Shown here piece by piece: positions 34,340 through 43,328 of a DNA stretch of 64,000 nucleotides. A program made the translations under genes and the position numbers. The DNA lies in NCBI RefSeq assembly GCF_004310285.1, contig NZ_SISF01000032.1:248001-312000 (forward strand), in the 5' to 3' direction. The notes under the pieces were generated by a model that was given only the letters and a program-made list of their open reading frames with translations, searched no databases and was not told where the DNA came from. Position 1 is the first letter of the stretch. The number at the start of each line of letters is the position of its first letter. The DNA is from Agrobacterium cavarae. Lineage in GTDB: Bacteria > Pseudomonadota > Alphaproteobacteria > Rhizobiales > Rhizobiaceae.

Positions 34340-36403
34340 ATGCGATTTACGATAAAGCTCAAACTTGCGCTCGCCTTTGCGCTCATCATTCTGTTATCGG
34401 CGGGTATGGCCGGCATGGCAATTACCCAGCTGTCATCGCTCAATGCAGCGGTAACGGATATCGTACAGGGCCCTGCCGCCAACCTGCGCAACTCCAGCGA
34501 CCTCTCGGACGCCATTCTGAATGCGATCGCCAGCGAGAAGAGCGCGGCACTCAATGAAGATGCTGCTCGGATTTCAACCTATGTCGACGCCGCCCGCACC
34601 GACCGCGCAAAAATTGGACAGATTATTGCGACGCTGGAAAAAGAGACAAATCCAGCAATTCATGCGAAGGTGACGGAACTGAAGGCTGCGGTTCCTGCGT
34701 GGGAAAAGCTGCAGGAAGAAGTACTCCGCCTTGCAACCATCAACACGCCTGAAAGCAATCGCCAAGCCGGTGCTATCTCCATGGGAGACGGCGAAAAAGC
34801 CACGAAGGCTCTGCTGACCACTCTGGAAAGCCTGAACAACGAAATCGCTGCTGACTTGAAGGCAACGGACGAAGCGACCAACCAGGAATATGACACCTCG
34901 CGTACGATCCTCATCAGCGTCGTTGCAGCGATCATCATCCTGTCGATCCTGATCGCTACATGGATTGCGCTTGGTATCAACAAGGGATTGCAGCAGGCGA
35001 TCCGTGCGTCCCGCGCCGTTGCGCTTGGCGACCTTGATCAGGACATCGCAATCAAGAGCAATGATGAGATCAAGGATCTCGTCGACAGCATGAACGTGAT
35101 GACGACCAACCTGCGCGCCACCGCAGCGGTTGCAAACAACATTGCGGAAGGTGATCTTTCCCAGGACGTGAAGCCGCTCTCCGACAAGGACCGCCTGGGT
35201 ATCGCCATGAGCAACATGGTTGTAAATCTTCGCGCGACCGCCGATGTTGCCGGTACGATCGCCTCGGGTGATCTGTCCAAGGACGTGAAGCCTCTGTCGG
35301 ATCGGGATACGCTGGGCAACGCCATGCTGCACATGGTCACGAACCTGCGCGAAACGGCAACCGTCGCAAATAAGATCGCAGAAGGCGATCTGACTGTTAC
35401 GCCAAAGCCGCTTTCGAACCAGGACACGCTGGGCATTGCTCTCCAGTCGATGGTCGAACGCCTGCGCGGCGTCGTCGGCGACGCGCTGGCTGCAGCAGAC
35501 AACGTTTCCTCCGGCAGCCAGGAACTGTCGTCGTCTTCCGAACAGCTGTCACAGGGTGCCACCGAACAGGCCTCCTCTGCCGAAGAAGCCTCCGCTTCGA
35601 TGGAAGAAATGGCCGCCAACATCAAGCAGAACGCCGACAACGCGGCTCAGACCGAGAAGATCGCGCGTCAGTCCTCCAAGGATGCAGAGGCAAGCGGTGA
35701 AGCCGTCGGTCGCGCCGTGGTCGCCATGCGCACGATTGCTGAAAAGATCTCTATCGTCCAGGAAATCGCGCGTCAGACCGACCTTCTGGCACTGAACGCC
35801 GCTGTCGAAGCCGCGCGTGCCGGTGAACATGGCAAGGGCTTTGCAGTCGTTGCTTCTGAAGTTCGCAAGCTGGCAGAACGCAGCCAGGCGGCCGCCGCTG
35901 AAATCTCCTCGCTCTCCGGCGAGACGGTTCAGGTTGCAACCGAAGCCGGCGAGATGCTGAACCGTCTGGTTCCAGACATCCGCAAGACGGCGGAACTGGT
36001 CTCGGAAATCTCTGCCGCATGCCGCGAGCAGGATATCGGTGCTAGCCAGATCAACGAGGCGATCCAGCAGCTCGACAAGGTGACGCAGCAGAATTCCGGT
36101 GCTTCCGAAGAAGTCTCTGCCACATCCGAAGAACTGGCCGCACAGGCCGAAGAGCTTCAGGCCAGCATCGCCTTCTTCAAGGTCGAGCGTGCCAATGCCG
36201 CCGCAGCAACTCGCTCTGCACCGGCTCGCCATGCAGCCCCGGCGGTCGCACATCGTCCAGTTGCGAAGCCTGCCGCTCCCGTGCGTCGCCCTGCACCGAC
36301 GAGTGCCGTCCATGCTCAGCAGGCTCGCGCCAACGGCTTTGCCCTCGACATGTCCATGGGTGGACCGGACGACAACGACCACGACTTCCGCGAAACGGCC
36401 TGA
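34340..36403 (+). CDS. Methyl-accepting chemotaxis protein 2 (four HAMP units)
   Basis: A 687-residue receptor. It has the same [10 protein letters not shown]-terminus as the other two, a four-helix-bundle sensor region (about 31-185) unlike theirs, and a second membrane helix near 193-212. A canonical HAMP (to residue 261) is followed by three further HAMP-like units at 262-300, 301-339 and 340-376. Each contains a GDLxxxxxPLSxxDxLG core and is 39 residues apart. The signalling module from residue 371, the linker and the tail match its neighbours. A stack of HAMP units between membrane and hairpin is known from other receptors and soluble sensors. Confidence 0.92.
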   Translation: MRFTIKLKLALAFALIILLSAGMAGMAITQLSSLNAAVTDIVQGPAANLRNSSDLSDAILNAIASEKSAALNEDAARISTYVDAARTDRAKIGQIIATLEKETNPAIHAKVTELKAAVPAWEKLQEEVLRLATINTPESNRQAGAISMGDGEKATKALLTTLESLNNEIAADLKATDEATNQEYDTSRTILISVVAAIIILSILIATWIALGINKGLQQAIRASRAVALGDLDQDIAIKSNDEIKDLVDSMNVMTTNLRATAAVANNIAEGDLSQDVKPLSDKDRLGIAMSNMVVNLRATADVAGTIASGDLSKDVKPLSDRDTLGNAMLHMVTNLRETATVANKIAEGDLTVTPKPLSNQDTLGIALQSMVERLRGVVGDALAAADNVSSGSQELSSSSEQLSQGATEQASSAEEASASMEEMAANIKQNADNAAQTEKIARQSSKDAEASGEAVGRAVVAMRTIAEKISIVQEIARQTDLLALNAAVEAARAGEHGKGFAVVASEVRKLAERSQAAAAEISSLSGETVQVATEAGEMLNRLVPDIRKTAELVSEISAACREQDIGASQINEAIQQLDKVTQQNSGASEEVSATSEELAAQAEELQASIAFFKVERANAAAATRSAPARHAAPAVAHRPVAKPAAPVRRPAPTSAVHAQQARANGFALDMSMGGPDDNDHDFRETA
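35123..35473 (+). repeat. Three tandem 117-bp HAMP units in MCP2
   Basis: Units begin at 35123, 35240 and 35357 and encode [24 protein letters not shown] and [12 protein letters not shown] starts, each followed by KPLS and a xxLG-helix. Exact 39-codon spacing shows tandem duplication. MCP1 has one such unit at 33172, MCP3 none. Confidence 0.85.
35450..36196 (+). repeat. 747-bp MCP signalling module, copy 2
   Basis: Second copy of the conserved signalling-hairpin block, collinear with copies 1 and 3 from MVERLRG to KVERAN. Confidence 0.85.
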
Positions 36404-36536
36404 CACTGGGTACAACCCAATCATTCTAGAAACTATGGCGGGCGATCCAGCCCGTCACCATCACAGGCCTAAGGTCTCTTTGAAAAGCGGCATGATAGCG
36501 CTGGCTACGTGTCCTACTTAGCTAAGGAACACCTCG

Positions 36537-38240
36537 ATGCGTTTTACGATTAAATTGAAACTCACTCTGATCTTCACATTGCTCGTCGGTCTGATGGCAG
36601 GCTGCGCGATTTTCGGGATCAGCGGCCTCAATCGATTGGCGACGCTCCAAGATGCTATGATGACGGGACCCATCCAACAGGATGATGTGGCCAACGATCT
36701 GGCGAAGGCATTTGACGGTCTCGGTTTGGCAGAGGGTGATCTTTTGCTCGCAACCACCGAGCAGAAAATGAACGCCGCCTTCGAAACCATCGAAGAAGAG
36801 AGAAAAAATTTCACGACGGCGCTGAATGCGGGCGAAGCTGCGGCACCCGAAGAATTCAAAGGCAAGTGGGCGGAAATTCGCGAGTTCTGGGCTGGTTATG
36901 AGAAACTGGAAGATCGACTTGTCGGCTACATGAAGACGGGCCGCCGTGATGACGCGCTTGCCTTGAACCAGAATGAAGGAACAGTGGCGGGCCAAAAGCT
37001 CGACGCCCTGACGGAATCGCTTTCCAGCTTGACCGAAGCCGCCGTTAAGAAAGCCGATGAGGCGAGCGACGCTGCCTATCAAAGCACGTTCGGTACGCTT
37101 GTGATCATCGCTTCAGTCGCTGGCGTCGTGTCCATTGTTTCAGCAATATGGATCAGCATCTCCATTAGCCGCGGCCTCACAAGGGCAACGACAGCGGTTC
37201 GCAAGGTCGCCGAAGGCGATCTGACGGAGAATGTTCAGGTGAACTCCCGCGACGAAATCGGTGTCCTGTTGACGCATGTCGACGACATGGTCGAACGCCT
37301 GCGCGGCGTCGTCGGCGATGCGCTGGCCGCGGCAGACAATGTTTCCTCCGGTAGCCAGGAGCTGTCTTCGTCTTCCGAACAGCTGTCACAGGGTGCGACC
37401 GAGCAGGCATCCTCTGCCGAAGAAGCCTCCGCTTCGATGGAAGAAATGGCAGCAAACATCAAGCAGAACGCTGATAATGCTGCCCAGACCGAAAAGATCG
37501 CGCGTCAGTCCTCCAAGGATGCAGAGGCCAGCGGTGAGGCGGTTGGCCGTGCTGTGGTTGCCATGCGCACGATCGCTGAAAAAATCTCTATCGTCCAGGA
37601 AATCGCGCGTCAGACCGACCTTCTGGCACTGAATGCCGCCGTCGAAGCTGCACGCGCCGGTGAACACGGCAAGGGCTTCGCGGTCGTTGCTTCTGAAGTG
37701 CGCAAGCTGGCAGAACGCAGCCAGGCAGCAGCCGCTGAAATCTCTTCGCTCTCCGGCGAGACGGTCCAGGTTGCGACCGAAGCCGGCGAGATGTTGAACC
37801 GTCTGGTTCCGGATATCCGCAAAACCGCGGAACTGGTCTCGGAAATCTCTTCCGCATGCCGCGAGCAGGATATTGGAGCCAGCCAGATCAACGAGGCGAT
37901 CCAGCAGCTCGACAAGGTGACGCAGCAGAATTCCGGTGCCTCCGAAGAAGTCTCTGCCACATCCGAAGAACTGGCTGCACAGGCCGAAGAGCTTCAAACG
38001 AGCATTGCCTTCTTCAAGGTCGAGCGTGCCAACGTGGGACCCGCGGTTCGGCCAACGCCCGTGCGCCAGGCAACGCCAGTGGCAGCACCACGAAGTGCTG
38101 GAAAACCGGCAACGCCAGGCCGTCGCCCTGCCCCGACAAGTGCGGTCCATGCCCAGCAAGCGCGTGCCAAGGGTTTTGCCTTGGACATGTCCATGGGCGG
38201 CCCGGATGAGAACGACGGCGATTTCCGCCATGCTGGCTAA
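36537..38240 (+). CDS. Methyl-accepting chemotaxis protein 3 (one HAMP)
   Basis: A 567-residue receptor. First helix about 10-30, four-helix-bundle sensor (31-180) with many acidic residues, second helix about 187-209. A single HAMP runs directly into the shared signalling module ([36 protein letters not shown] split across units), without the extra HAMP unit of MCP1 and MCP2. Linker and tail again resemble its neighbours, ending [14 protein letters not shown]. About 130 bases after MCP2; AAGGA precedes the ATG. Confidence 0.92.
   Translation: MRFTIKLKLTLIFTLLVGLMAGCAIFGISGLNRLATLQDAMMTGPIQQDDVANDLAKAFDGLGLAEGDLLLATTEQKMNAAFETIEEERKNFTTALNAGEAAAPEEFKGKWAEIREFWAGYEKLEDRLVGYMKTGRRDDALALNQNEGTVAGQKLDALTESLSSLTEAAVKKADEASDAAYQSTFGTLVIIASVAGVVSIVSAIWISISISRGLTRATTAVRKVAEGDLTENVQVNSRDEIGVLLTHVDDMVERLRGVVGDALAAADNVSSGSQELSSSSEQLSQGATEQASSAEEASASMEEMAANIKQNADNAAQTEKIARQSSKDAEASGEAVGRAVVAMRTIAEKISIVQEIARQTDLLALNAAVEAARAGEHGKGFAVVASEVRKLAERSQAAAAEISSLSGETVQVATEAGEMLNRLVPDIRKTAELVSEISSACREQDIGASQINEAIQQLDKVTQQNSGASEEVSATSEELAAQAEELQTSIAFFKVERANVGPAVRPTPVRQATPVAAPRSAGKPATPGRRPAPTSAVHAQQARAKGFALDMSMGGPDENDGDFRHAG
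37287..38033 (+). repeat. 747-bp MCP signalling module, copy 3
   Basis: Third copy of the conserved block, same length and boundaries as in the other two MCP genes. Confidence 0.85.
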
Positions 38241-38254
38241 CGAACACTATGGAT

Positions 38255-38271
38255 GCGGGCCTCAAGCCCGC
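38255..38271. terminator. Hairpin after MCP3, no T-run
   Basis: GCGGGC and GCCCGC form a 6-bp stem with a 5-base loop shortly after the MCP3 stop. Similar to the hairpin after MCP1; it could modulate expression of the downstream cheW-cheR-cheB genes. Confidence 0.35.
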
Positions 38272-38338
38272 CTCCCCTGACCTGACGTAACAACCGCTCA
38301 ATCGGCAATGTCGACCAAGACTTCTGGAGAAGACGCAA

Positions 38339-38833
38339 ATGGCGAGCCCTACATCTACCATGCAATACGTGACGTTCAGCCTTGGCGAGGAAGTTTTCGC
38401 GGTTCCTGTGGACGTTGTTCGTGAAATCCTCGACCACGAAGAAGCCTTCAAGATCCCCCACGGCCCTGATTACCTGCTCGGCCTGAGGGATGTGCGCGGA
38501 CAGGGCGTTCCGGTCATCGACCTTCGCCTGCGCCTTGGCATGACCAAGACGGTTAAGACCTCGCACACGCGCATTCTGGTGCTCGACATTCCTTTCGTCG
38601 ACAAGGTGTTGGCGCTTGGTCTCGTTGCCGACAAGGTTTTTGAAGTCGCGCCTTTCAGGCAGGACCAGATCGAGACCGCACCGGACATCGGCATTCGCTG
38701 GAACTCCAGCTACATCGCCGGTGTCGTTCGCCGCGAAAGCGATTTCGTCGTCATCATCGATCTCGCAAAGCTTTTCTCTGGCGACGCCGGTGAGCTTGCC
38801 AAGGTCGACAACGGCCCGATGCGCGCAGCCTGA
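38339..38833 (+). CDS. cheW: CheW coupling protein (second copy)
   Basis: A 164-residue CheW with TFSLGEEVFAVPVDVVREIL, LRDVRGQGVPVIDLRLRLG and LVADKVFEV. It is only moderately similar to the first CheW. GGAG lies nine bases before the ATG. Together with CheR and CheB it forms the end of the operon. Confidence 0.92.
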   Translation: MASPTSTMQYVTFSLGEEVFAVPVDVVREILDHEEAFKIPHGPDYLLGLRDVRGQGVPVIDLRLRLGMTKTVKTSHTRILVLDIPFVDKVLALGLVADKVFEVAPFRQDQIETAPDIGIRWNSSYIAGVVRRESDFVVIIDLAKLFSGDAGELAKVDNGPMRAA

Positions 38834-38845
38834 AAGGACGAGTAA

Positions 38846-39694
38846 TTGAGTACCGCTGTTAGCGTCAACTTCGAAGATAGTCTGAGCACCCGCGATTTCC
38901 GCCAGCTATCCAGTTTCATTTATGATTATTGCGGGATCAAGATGACGGACGCCAAGCGTTCGATGCTGGAAGGCCGTCTGCGCAAGCGCTTGCGCGCAAC
39001 AGGCTTTCGATCCTTTGGCGACTACTGCGAATACCTGTTCCGCCAGGACGGTCTGAAAGACGAGGTCATCTATCTCATCGACGTGGTGACGACGAACAAG
39101 ACGGACTTCTTCCGCGAACCGAACCATTTTGATTTCCTCGAAAAAACTGCTCTTCCTACGCTCGCCAAGCAGGGGATCAGACAGCCCCGCACGTGGAGCT
39201 CCGCCTGTTCGACGGGTGCCGAACCCTACACGATGGCGATGGTCATGGCCGAAGCCGTCGAGAAGGGTGTGATCGCCGATTTCAGCATTCTCGCGACGGA
39301 CCTCTCGACAGACGTTCTGAGGAAGGCGCATTCCGGTATTTACAACCGTGATCTTCTGGAGCCTGTACCCTCCGCCATGCAGCGCAAATACGTGATGCAG
39401 GCGCGCGACAAATATCGCAGCGACGTCAGGATTTCGCCGAAGCTGCGCGCCAAGGTCGGCTTTGCCCGCATGAACCTTATGAACCCGTCCTATGAGATCG
39501 GCGCGCCGGTCCATGTCATCTTCTGCCGCAACGTGCTGATCTACTTCGACAAGAAGACGCAGACCCACGTGCTCACCGAGCTTTGCAAGTGCCTGGCACC
39601 GGGCGGCTACCTGATGATCGGGCATTCGGAATCTGTCACCGGCATCAATCTTCCGGTCAAGCAGGTCGCCAATACGGTTTTCCTCAAGCAGTAG
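38846..39694 (+). CDS. cheR: Chemotaxis protein methyltransferase CheR
   Basis: SAM-dependent enzyme that methylates glutamates on MCPs, 282 residues. An all-alpha N-terminal domain (FIYDYCGIKM, RLRKRLRATGF) is followed by the methyltransferase fold with SACSTGAEPYTMAM and FCRNVLIYFD. The start is TTG with AAAGGACGAG upstream. No tetratricopeptide extension is present. It would act on the three MCPs encoded nearby and perhaps other receptors. Confidence 0.94.
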   Translation: MSTAVSVNFEDSLSTRDFRQLSSFIYDYCGIKMTDAKRSMLEGRLRKRLRATGFRSFGDYCEYLFRQDGLKDEVIYLIDVVTTNKTDFFREPNHFDFLEKTALPTLAKQGIRQPRTWSSACSTGAEPYTMAMVMAEAVEKGVIADFSILATDLSTDVLRKAHSGIYNRDLLEPVPSAMQRKYVMQARDKYRSDVRISPKLRAKVGFARMNLMNPSYEIGAPVHVIFCRNVLIYFDKKTQTHVLTELCKCLAPGGYLMIGHSESVTGINLPVKQVANTVFLKQ

Positions 39695-39700
39695 GTTATC

Positions 39701-40789
39701 ATGGTCAAAAAAGTACGCGTCCTCATTGTTGATGACTCTGCCAGCGTAAGACAGACGCTGACTGCGGTGCTAGAGGGCGATCCTGCGATCGAGGTCATTG
39801 GGGCAGCGTCCGATCCGTTCATGGCGGCGAAGAGGATCCAGGAAGATCTGCCCGACGTCATCACGCTCGATGTCGAAATGCCGCGCATGGACGGCATCAC
39901 CTTTCTGCGCAAGATCATGTCGCAGCACCCGATCCCGGTGGTCATGTGCTCCTCCTTGACCGAAGCAGGCTCCGAAACGCTGATCCAGGCGCTGGAAGCC
40001 GGTGCCGTCGACGTCATCCTCAAGCCGCGCATCGGCGCTGCGGATCATCTGGCAGAATCCGCCTTGCGCATCTGCGAAGTCGTCAAGAGTGCGGCACATG
40101 CGCGCGTCAAGAGCGTGCGCGCCCAGCCTCGCGGGTCGAGTTCGCTCGGCACCCAGGCCAAGTTGACGGCAGATGCCGTGCTGCCGCCGCCATCCGGCAA
40201 GGCGATGGCGCGCACCACCGAAATGGTAATCTGTGTCGGCGCCTCCACAGGCGGTACAGAAGCTTTGCGGGAGATGCTGGAGAGACTGCCGGCAAACTCA
40301 CCGGGCATGGTTATCGTCCAGCATATGCCGGAAAAGTTCACAGCGGCATTCGCCAAGCGCCTGAATGGTCTTTGCGAAGTTGAGATCAAGGAAGCGGAAG
40401 ATGGCGATCCGGTTTTGCGCGGCCACGTGCTGATCGCACCGGGCGACAAGCACATGCTTCTGGAGCGCCAGGGGGCGCGCTATCATGTGTCGGTCAGAAA
40501 CGGCCCGCTCGTTTCCCGGCACCGGCCGTCGGTCGATGTTCTCTTCCGCTCCGCCGCCCGCTCCGCCGGGTCTAACGCCATGGGCGTGATCATGACGGGC
40601 ATGGGGGACGATGGCGCGCGCGGGATGCTCGAAATGCATCAGGCCGGAGCCTATACGATTGCCCAGGATGAAGCCTCCTGCATCGTCTTTGGTATGCCCA
40701 AGGAAGCGATTGCGCACGGCGGCGTCGACAAGATCGTTCCGCTCGATCAGATCGCCCGTGAAATCATGGCGGAAGACCACAGACGCTGA
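39701..40789 (+). CDS. cheB: Chemotaxis response regulator methylesterase CheB
   Basis: A 362-residue receiver-methylesterase that demethylates or deamidates MCPs. Receiver acceptor D57 in [12 protein letters not shown]; catalytic domain with [10 protein letters not shown] (serine), VQHMPEKFT (histidine) and [11 protein letters not shown] (aspartate). It follows cheR by six bases. Together they give adaptation, so the system can in principle sense changes over time although no cheD is present. Confidence 0.94.
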   Translation: MVKKVRVLIVDDSASVRQTLTAVLEGDPAIEVIGAASDPFMAAKRIQEDLPDVITLDVEMPRMDGITFLRKIMSQHPIPVVMCSSLTEAGSETLIQALEAGAVDVILKPRIGAADHLAESALRICEVVKSAAHARVKSVRAQPRGSSSLGTQAKLTADAVLPPPSGKAMARTTEMVICVGASTGGTEALREMLERLPANSPGMVIVQHMPEKFTAAFAKRLNGLCEVEIKEAEDGDPVLRGHVLIAPGDKHMLLERQGARYHVSVRNGPLVSRHRPSVDVLFRSAARSAGSNAMGVIMTGMGDDGARGMLEMHQAGAYTIAQDEASCIVFGMPKEAIAHGGVDKIVPLDQIAREIMAEDHRR

Positions 40790-40839
40790 CTTCTCGCACT
40801 TTCTCTTCAGACCCTATTAACCATATTGTTGAATGATCG

Positions 40840-40865
40840 AACCGCACCATGAGATGGGTGCGGTT
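40840..40865 (+). terminator. Hairpin terminator after cheB
   Basis: AACCGCACC and GGTGCGGTT form a perfect 9-bp stem with an 8-base loop, followed by a weak T-containing tail (TCTTG). It lies between cheB and the ParA-like gene and probably ends the operon. Confidence 0.6.
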
Positions 40866-40912
40866 TCTTGCGCGATGATCGCCGCCTCCCTCTTTTTACG
40901 CTCGGGTTCATC

Positions 40913-41605
40913 ATGGCAGTCATCACGTTCGCAAACACCAAGGGCGGTGCAGGCAAGACAACCGCAGTTCTTCTCTTGGCATCGGAGCTTGCGCGGCGGG
41001 GCTTGCGCGTCTGCGTGATCGACACCGACCCGCAGCGCTGGCTCTCGAAGTGGCGCGATAATGCCGACCACCGCATTGACCTTACGGTCATCACCTATGT
41101 TTCGATAACCACACTGCAGCAGCATGTGCTCGACAACCGCAAGAAGTTCGACCATGTGATCGTCGATCTGCCGGGCGCCCAGTCTCCGCTTCTGGCGACG
41201 GCGGTTGGCCTCTCCAATCACGTCATCATCCCGGTCCAGGGCAGCACGATGGATGCGCAGGGCGCAGCACAGGTGCTGGAACTACTGCGCTATCTCGACG
41301 ATCGCGCAGGCATCAAGATCCCGCACTCCGTGCTGTTGTCACGCGTGAATTCCATGGTCACCACGCGCGCGCTGCTGGCAGCAAAGGCGCTTCTGGCCAA
41401 GCGCGACGTCAACGTCCTCAACACGCCGATCATCGAACGTGCCGCCTTCCGCGACATGTTCGAGTTCCGCGGCTATCTCCACATGATGAACCCGTCACAG
41501 GTCAGCAATCTCGACAAGGCGCTTCAAAACAGCATGGCCTATGCCGATGAAGTGCTGAGACTTCTGCCGGCACAGGGAACCGTCAGGCTGTCTTCCGCAG
41601 CCTGA
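40913..41605 (+). CDS. ParA/VirC1-like P-loop ATPase
   Basis: A 230-residue partition-type ATPase. Deviant Walker A is KGGAGKTT near residue 9-16, followed by DTDPQRWLSKWRDNA and the Walker B-like VIVDLPG. The D-x-D-x5-KWR pattern resembles VirC1 of Agrobacterium, which recruits T-DNA transfer factors, and other orphan ParA proteins. No parB or centromere-like repeats are near it. Because it follows a chemosensory operon, an array-positioning role like that of ParC or PpfA is possible, but the hairpin before it may separate the two. The ATG at 40913 begins the conserved segment. Confidence 0.85.
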   Translation: MAVITFANTKGGAGKTTAVLLLASELARRGLRVCVIDTDPQRWLSKWRDNADHRIDLTVITYVSITTLQQHVLDNRKKFDHVIVDLPGAQSPLLATAVGLSNHVIIPVQGSTMDAQGAAQVLELLRYLDDRAGIKIPHSVLLSRVNSMVTTRALLAAKALLAKRDVNVLNTPIIERAAFRDMFEFRGYLHMMNPSQVSNLDKALQNSMAYADEVLRLLPAQGTVRLSSAA

Positions 41606-41640
41606 TCCGATCCACGTTTCGGGGCGCTGACGCTTCGATC

Positions 41641-43071
41641 CTACTCGCGCTTGTAGTCGTCGTGCAGTCGAACGATATCGTCTTCGCCAAGGTAGGAGCC
41701 GGTCTGGATTTCGATCAGTTCCAGCGGGATCTGGCCCTCATTTGCCAGGCGATGCGGCTTGCCGATCGGGATATAGACCGACTCGTTTTCCGTCAGAAGA
41801 CGGGTCTGGTCCTCAATCGTGACTGTCGCGGTGCCGCGAACGACGATCCAATGCTCTGAACGATGATAGTGTTGCTGCAGCGAGATCCGGTGGCCCGGCT
41901 CGACCTTGACGTGGCTGACACGGTAGCGGTGGCCGGAATCCGTCTGCTCGATATGACCCCAAGGACGGTAGGCGCGCTTGTGCCGCTCCGTTTTCAAGGA
42001 ATGATCGCCACTTTTCAGAGTCTCCACCAGGCCCTTGACGTCCTGAACACGATTCTTCGGTGTGACAAGAACCGCATCCTTCGTGGCAACAACGACGAGA
42101 TCCTTGGCGCCGACGACAGTCGTCAGCAGGCCGTTGGAATGCACGAGGCAACCTTCGGAATCGATAATGATCCCCTGTCCCTCGATCGCATTATCAGCGT
42201 CATGCTTGTCGGCAATCTCCCAAATGGCATCCCAGCTACCAATATCGGACCAACGGAAATGCCCCCGCACGACGGCCGTGCGTTTGGTGTTCTCGATGAC
42301 AGCATAGTCGATCGAGTTCTTCGGCGAGGACTCAAAGCTTTCCTTGTGCAGGCGAACGAAACCGAGGTCGACTTCCTGGTTTTCCACGGCCGCCTGAACT
42401 GCGGCCAGGATCTCGGGAGCATGGCTCCTCAACTCCTCGATCATGATGTCGGAGCGAAACAGGAAGTTGCCGGAATTCCAGAGATAGCCCTTCTCGACGT
42501 AGCTGACAGCACGCGCCTCATCCGGCTTTTCGACGAAGGCTTCGACAACGCAAAGGTCCGGATTTCCGTTGATAGCTTCGCCGGGATTGATGTAACCATA
42601 GGACGTGCGCGGCTCGGTGGGCGTCAGGCCGAAGACCACGATGTTGCCCTGCTCTGCCGCTTCCGCACCCAGCCTCACGGCATCGGCGAAAAGATCATTG
42701 TCCAGCACCACATGGTCTGCCGCGAGCGCCAGCACGAGCGACCCCTTCTCGCGCCGATCCGCCAGCAATGCTCCAGCAGCCATGGCCGCAGCGCTGTCGC
42801 GGCGCGCCGGTTCCAGAACGACGGTTGCCGGCAGATCGATCTCTTCGGCCTGTCGTCTTGCGAAGAAGCGAAAATCCTCGTTGGTGATCACCAGCGGTTC
42901 CGCATAGAGGCTTTTGTCGCTGACGCGCTTTAAGGTCTGCTGATATGTCGAAAGCTCTCCGACAAGAGGCTGGAACTGTTTGGGCAACTGATCCCGTGAT
43001 ACTGGCCAAAGTCTAGATCCAGCGCCGCCTGCCAGAAGTACTGGGGTGATCTTTCGAGATAGTTCCTTCAC
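41641..43071 (-). CDS. Mannose-1-phosphate guanylyltransferase / mannose-6-phosphate isomerase
   Basis: A bifunctional enzyme of 476 residues for GDP-mannose synthesis, a precursor of surface polysaccharides. The N-terminal nucleotidyltransferase carries LAGGAGSRLWPVSRDQLPKQF, FVEKPDEA and the signature loop around SWDAIWEI. The C-terminal cupin-type isomerase (about 350-470) has HYHRSEHWIVVRGTATV and PIGKPHRL with metal histidines. Equivalent to AlgA/ManC/CpsB. It stands alone, convergent with the ParA gene; expression relates to O-antigen or exopolysaccharide. Confidence 0.93.
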   Translation of the reverse strand: MKELSRKITPVLLAGGAGSRLWPVSRDQLPKQFQPLVGELSTYQQTLKRVSDKSLYAEPLVITNEDFRFFARRQAEEIDLPATVVLEPARRDSAAAMAAGALLADRREKGSLVLALAADHVVLDNDLFADAVRLGAEAAEQGNIVVFGLTPTEPRTSYGYINPGEAINGNPDLCVVEAFVEKPDEARAVSYVEKGYLWNSGNFLFRSDIMIEELRSHAPEILAAVQAAVENQEVDLGFVRLHKESFESSPKNSIDYAVIENTKRTAVVRGHFRWSDIGSWDAIWEIADKHDADNAIEGQGIIIDSEGCLVHSNGLLTTVVGAKDLVVVATKDAVLVTPKNRVQDVKGLVETLKSGDHSLKTERHKRAYRPWGHIEQTDSGHRYRVSHVKVEPGHRISLQQHYHRSEHWIVVRGTATVTIEDQTRLLTENESVYIPIGKPHRLANEGQIPLELIEIQTGSYLGEDDIVRLHDDYKRE

Positions 43072-43278
43072 AAATAAAACCTTTCCAAGCTAAAAATGCC
43101 TGCGCCGACCATATAGATATTTCCCAACATCGCTATGACCGTTCTTGGGCGAATACGAAACTTATCAGCCCAACCCGTCAATAGTCTGTTGATCGAAATG
43201 GTTACTGCCCGGCGCGGGGCTCCTAACGCCCTCCAAAGTGAGCGGTTCCAGCGGTATTCTGCTCTCCAAAACACACGA

Positions 43279-43298
43279 ACCCGGGATTGCTCCCGGGT
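43279..43298 (-). terminator. Hairpin terminator downstream of gcd
   Basis: ACCCGGGA and TCCCGGGT form an 8-bp stem with a 4-base loop; on the minus strand it is followed by TTCGTGTGTTTT. It lies 30 bases after the glucose dehydrogenase stop. The remaining gap to manC shows no gene. Confidence 0.65.
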
Positions 43299-43328
43299 CC
43301 GATCGTCATTCAGCGCATCTTGTGGCCA

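Noticed and set aside
33265..38033. Triplicated MCP blocks as an assembly artefact
   Set aside because: The copies differ at scattered synonymous sites and their flanking sensor and HAMP regions are distinct, so they are real separate genes.
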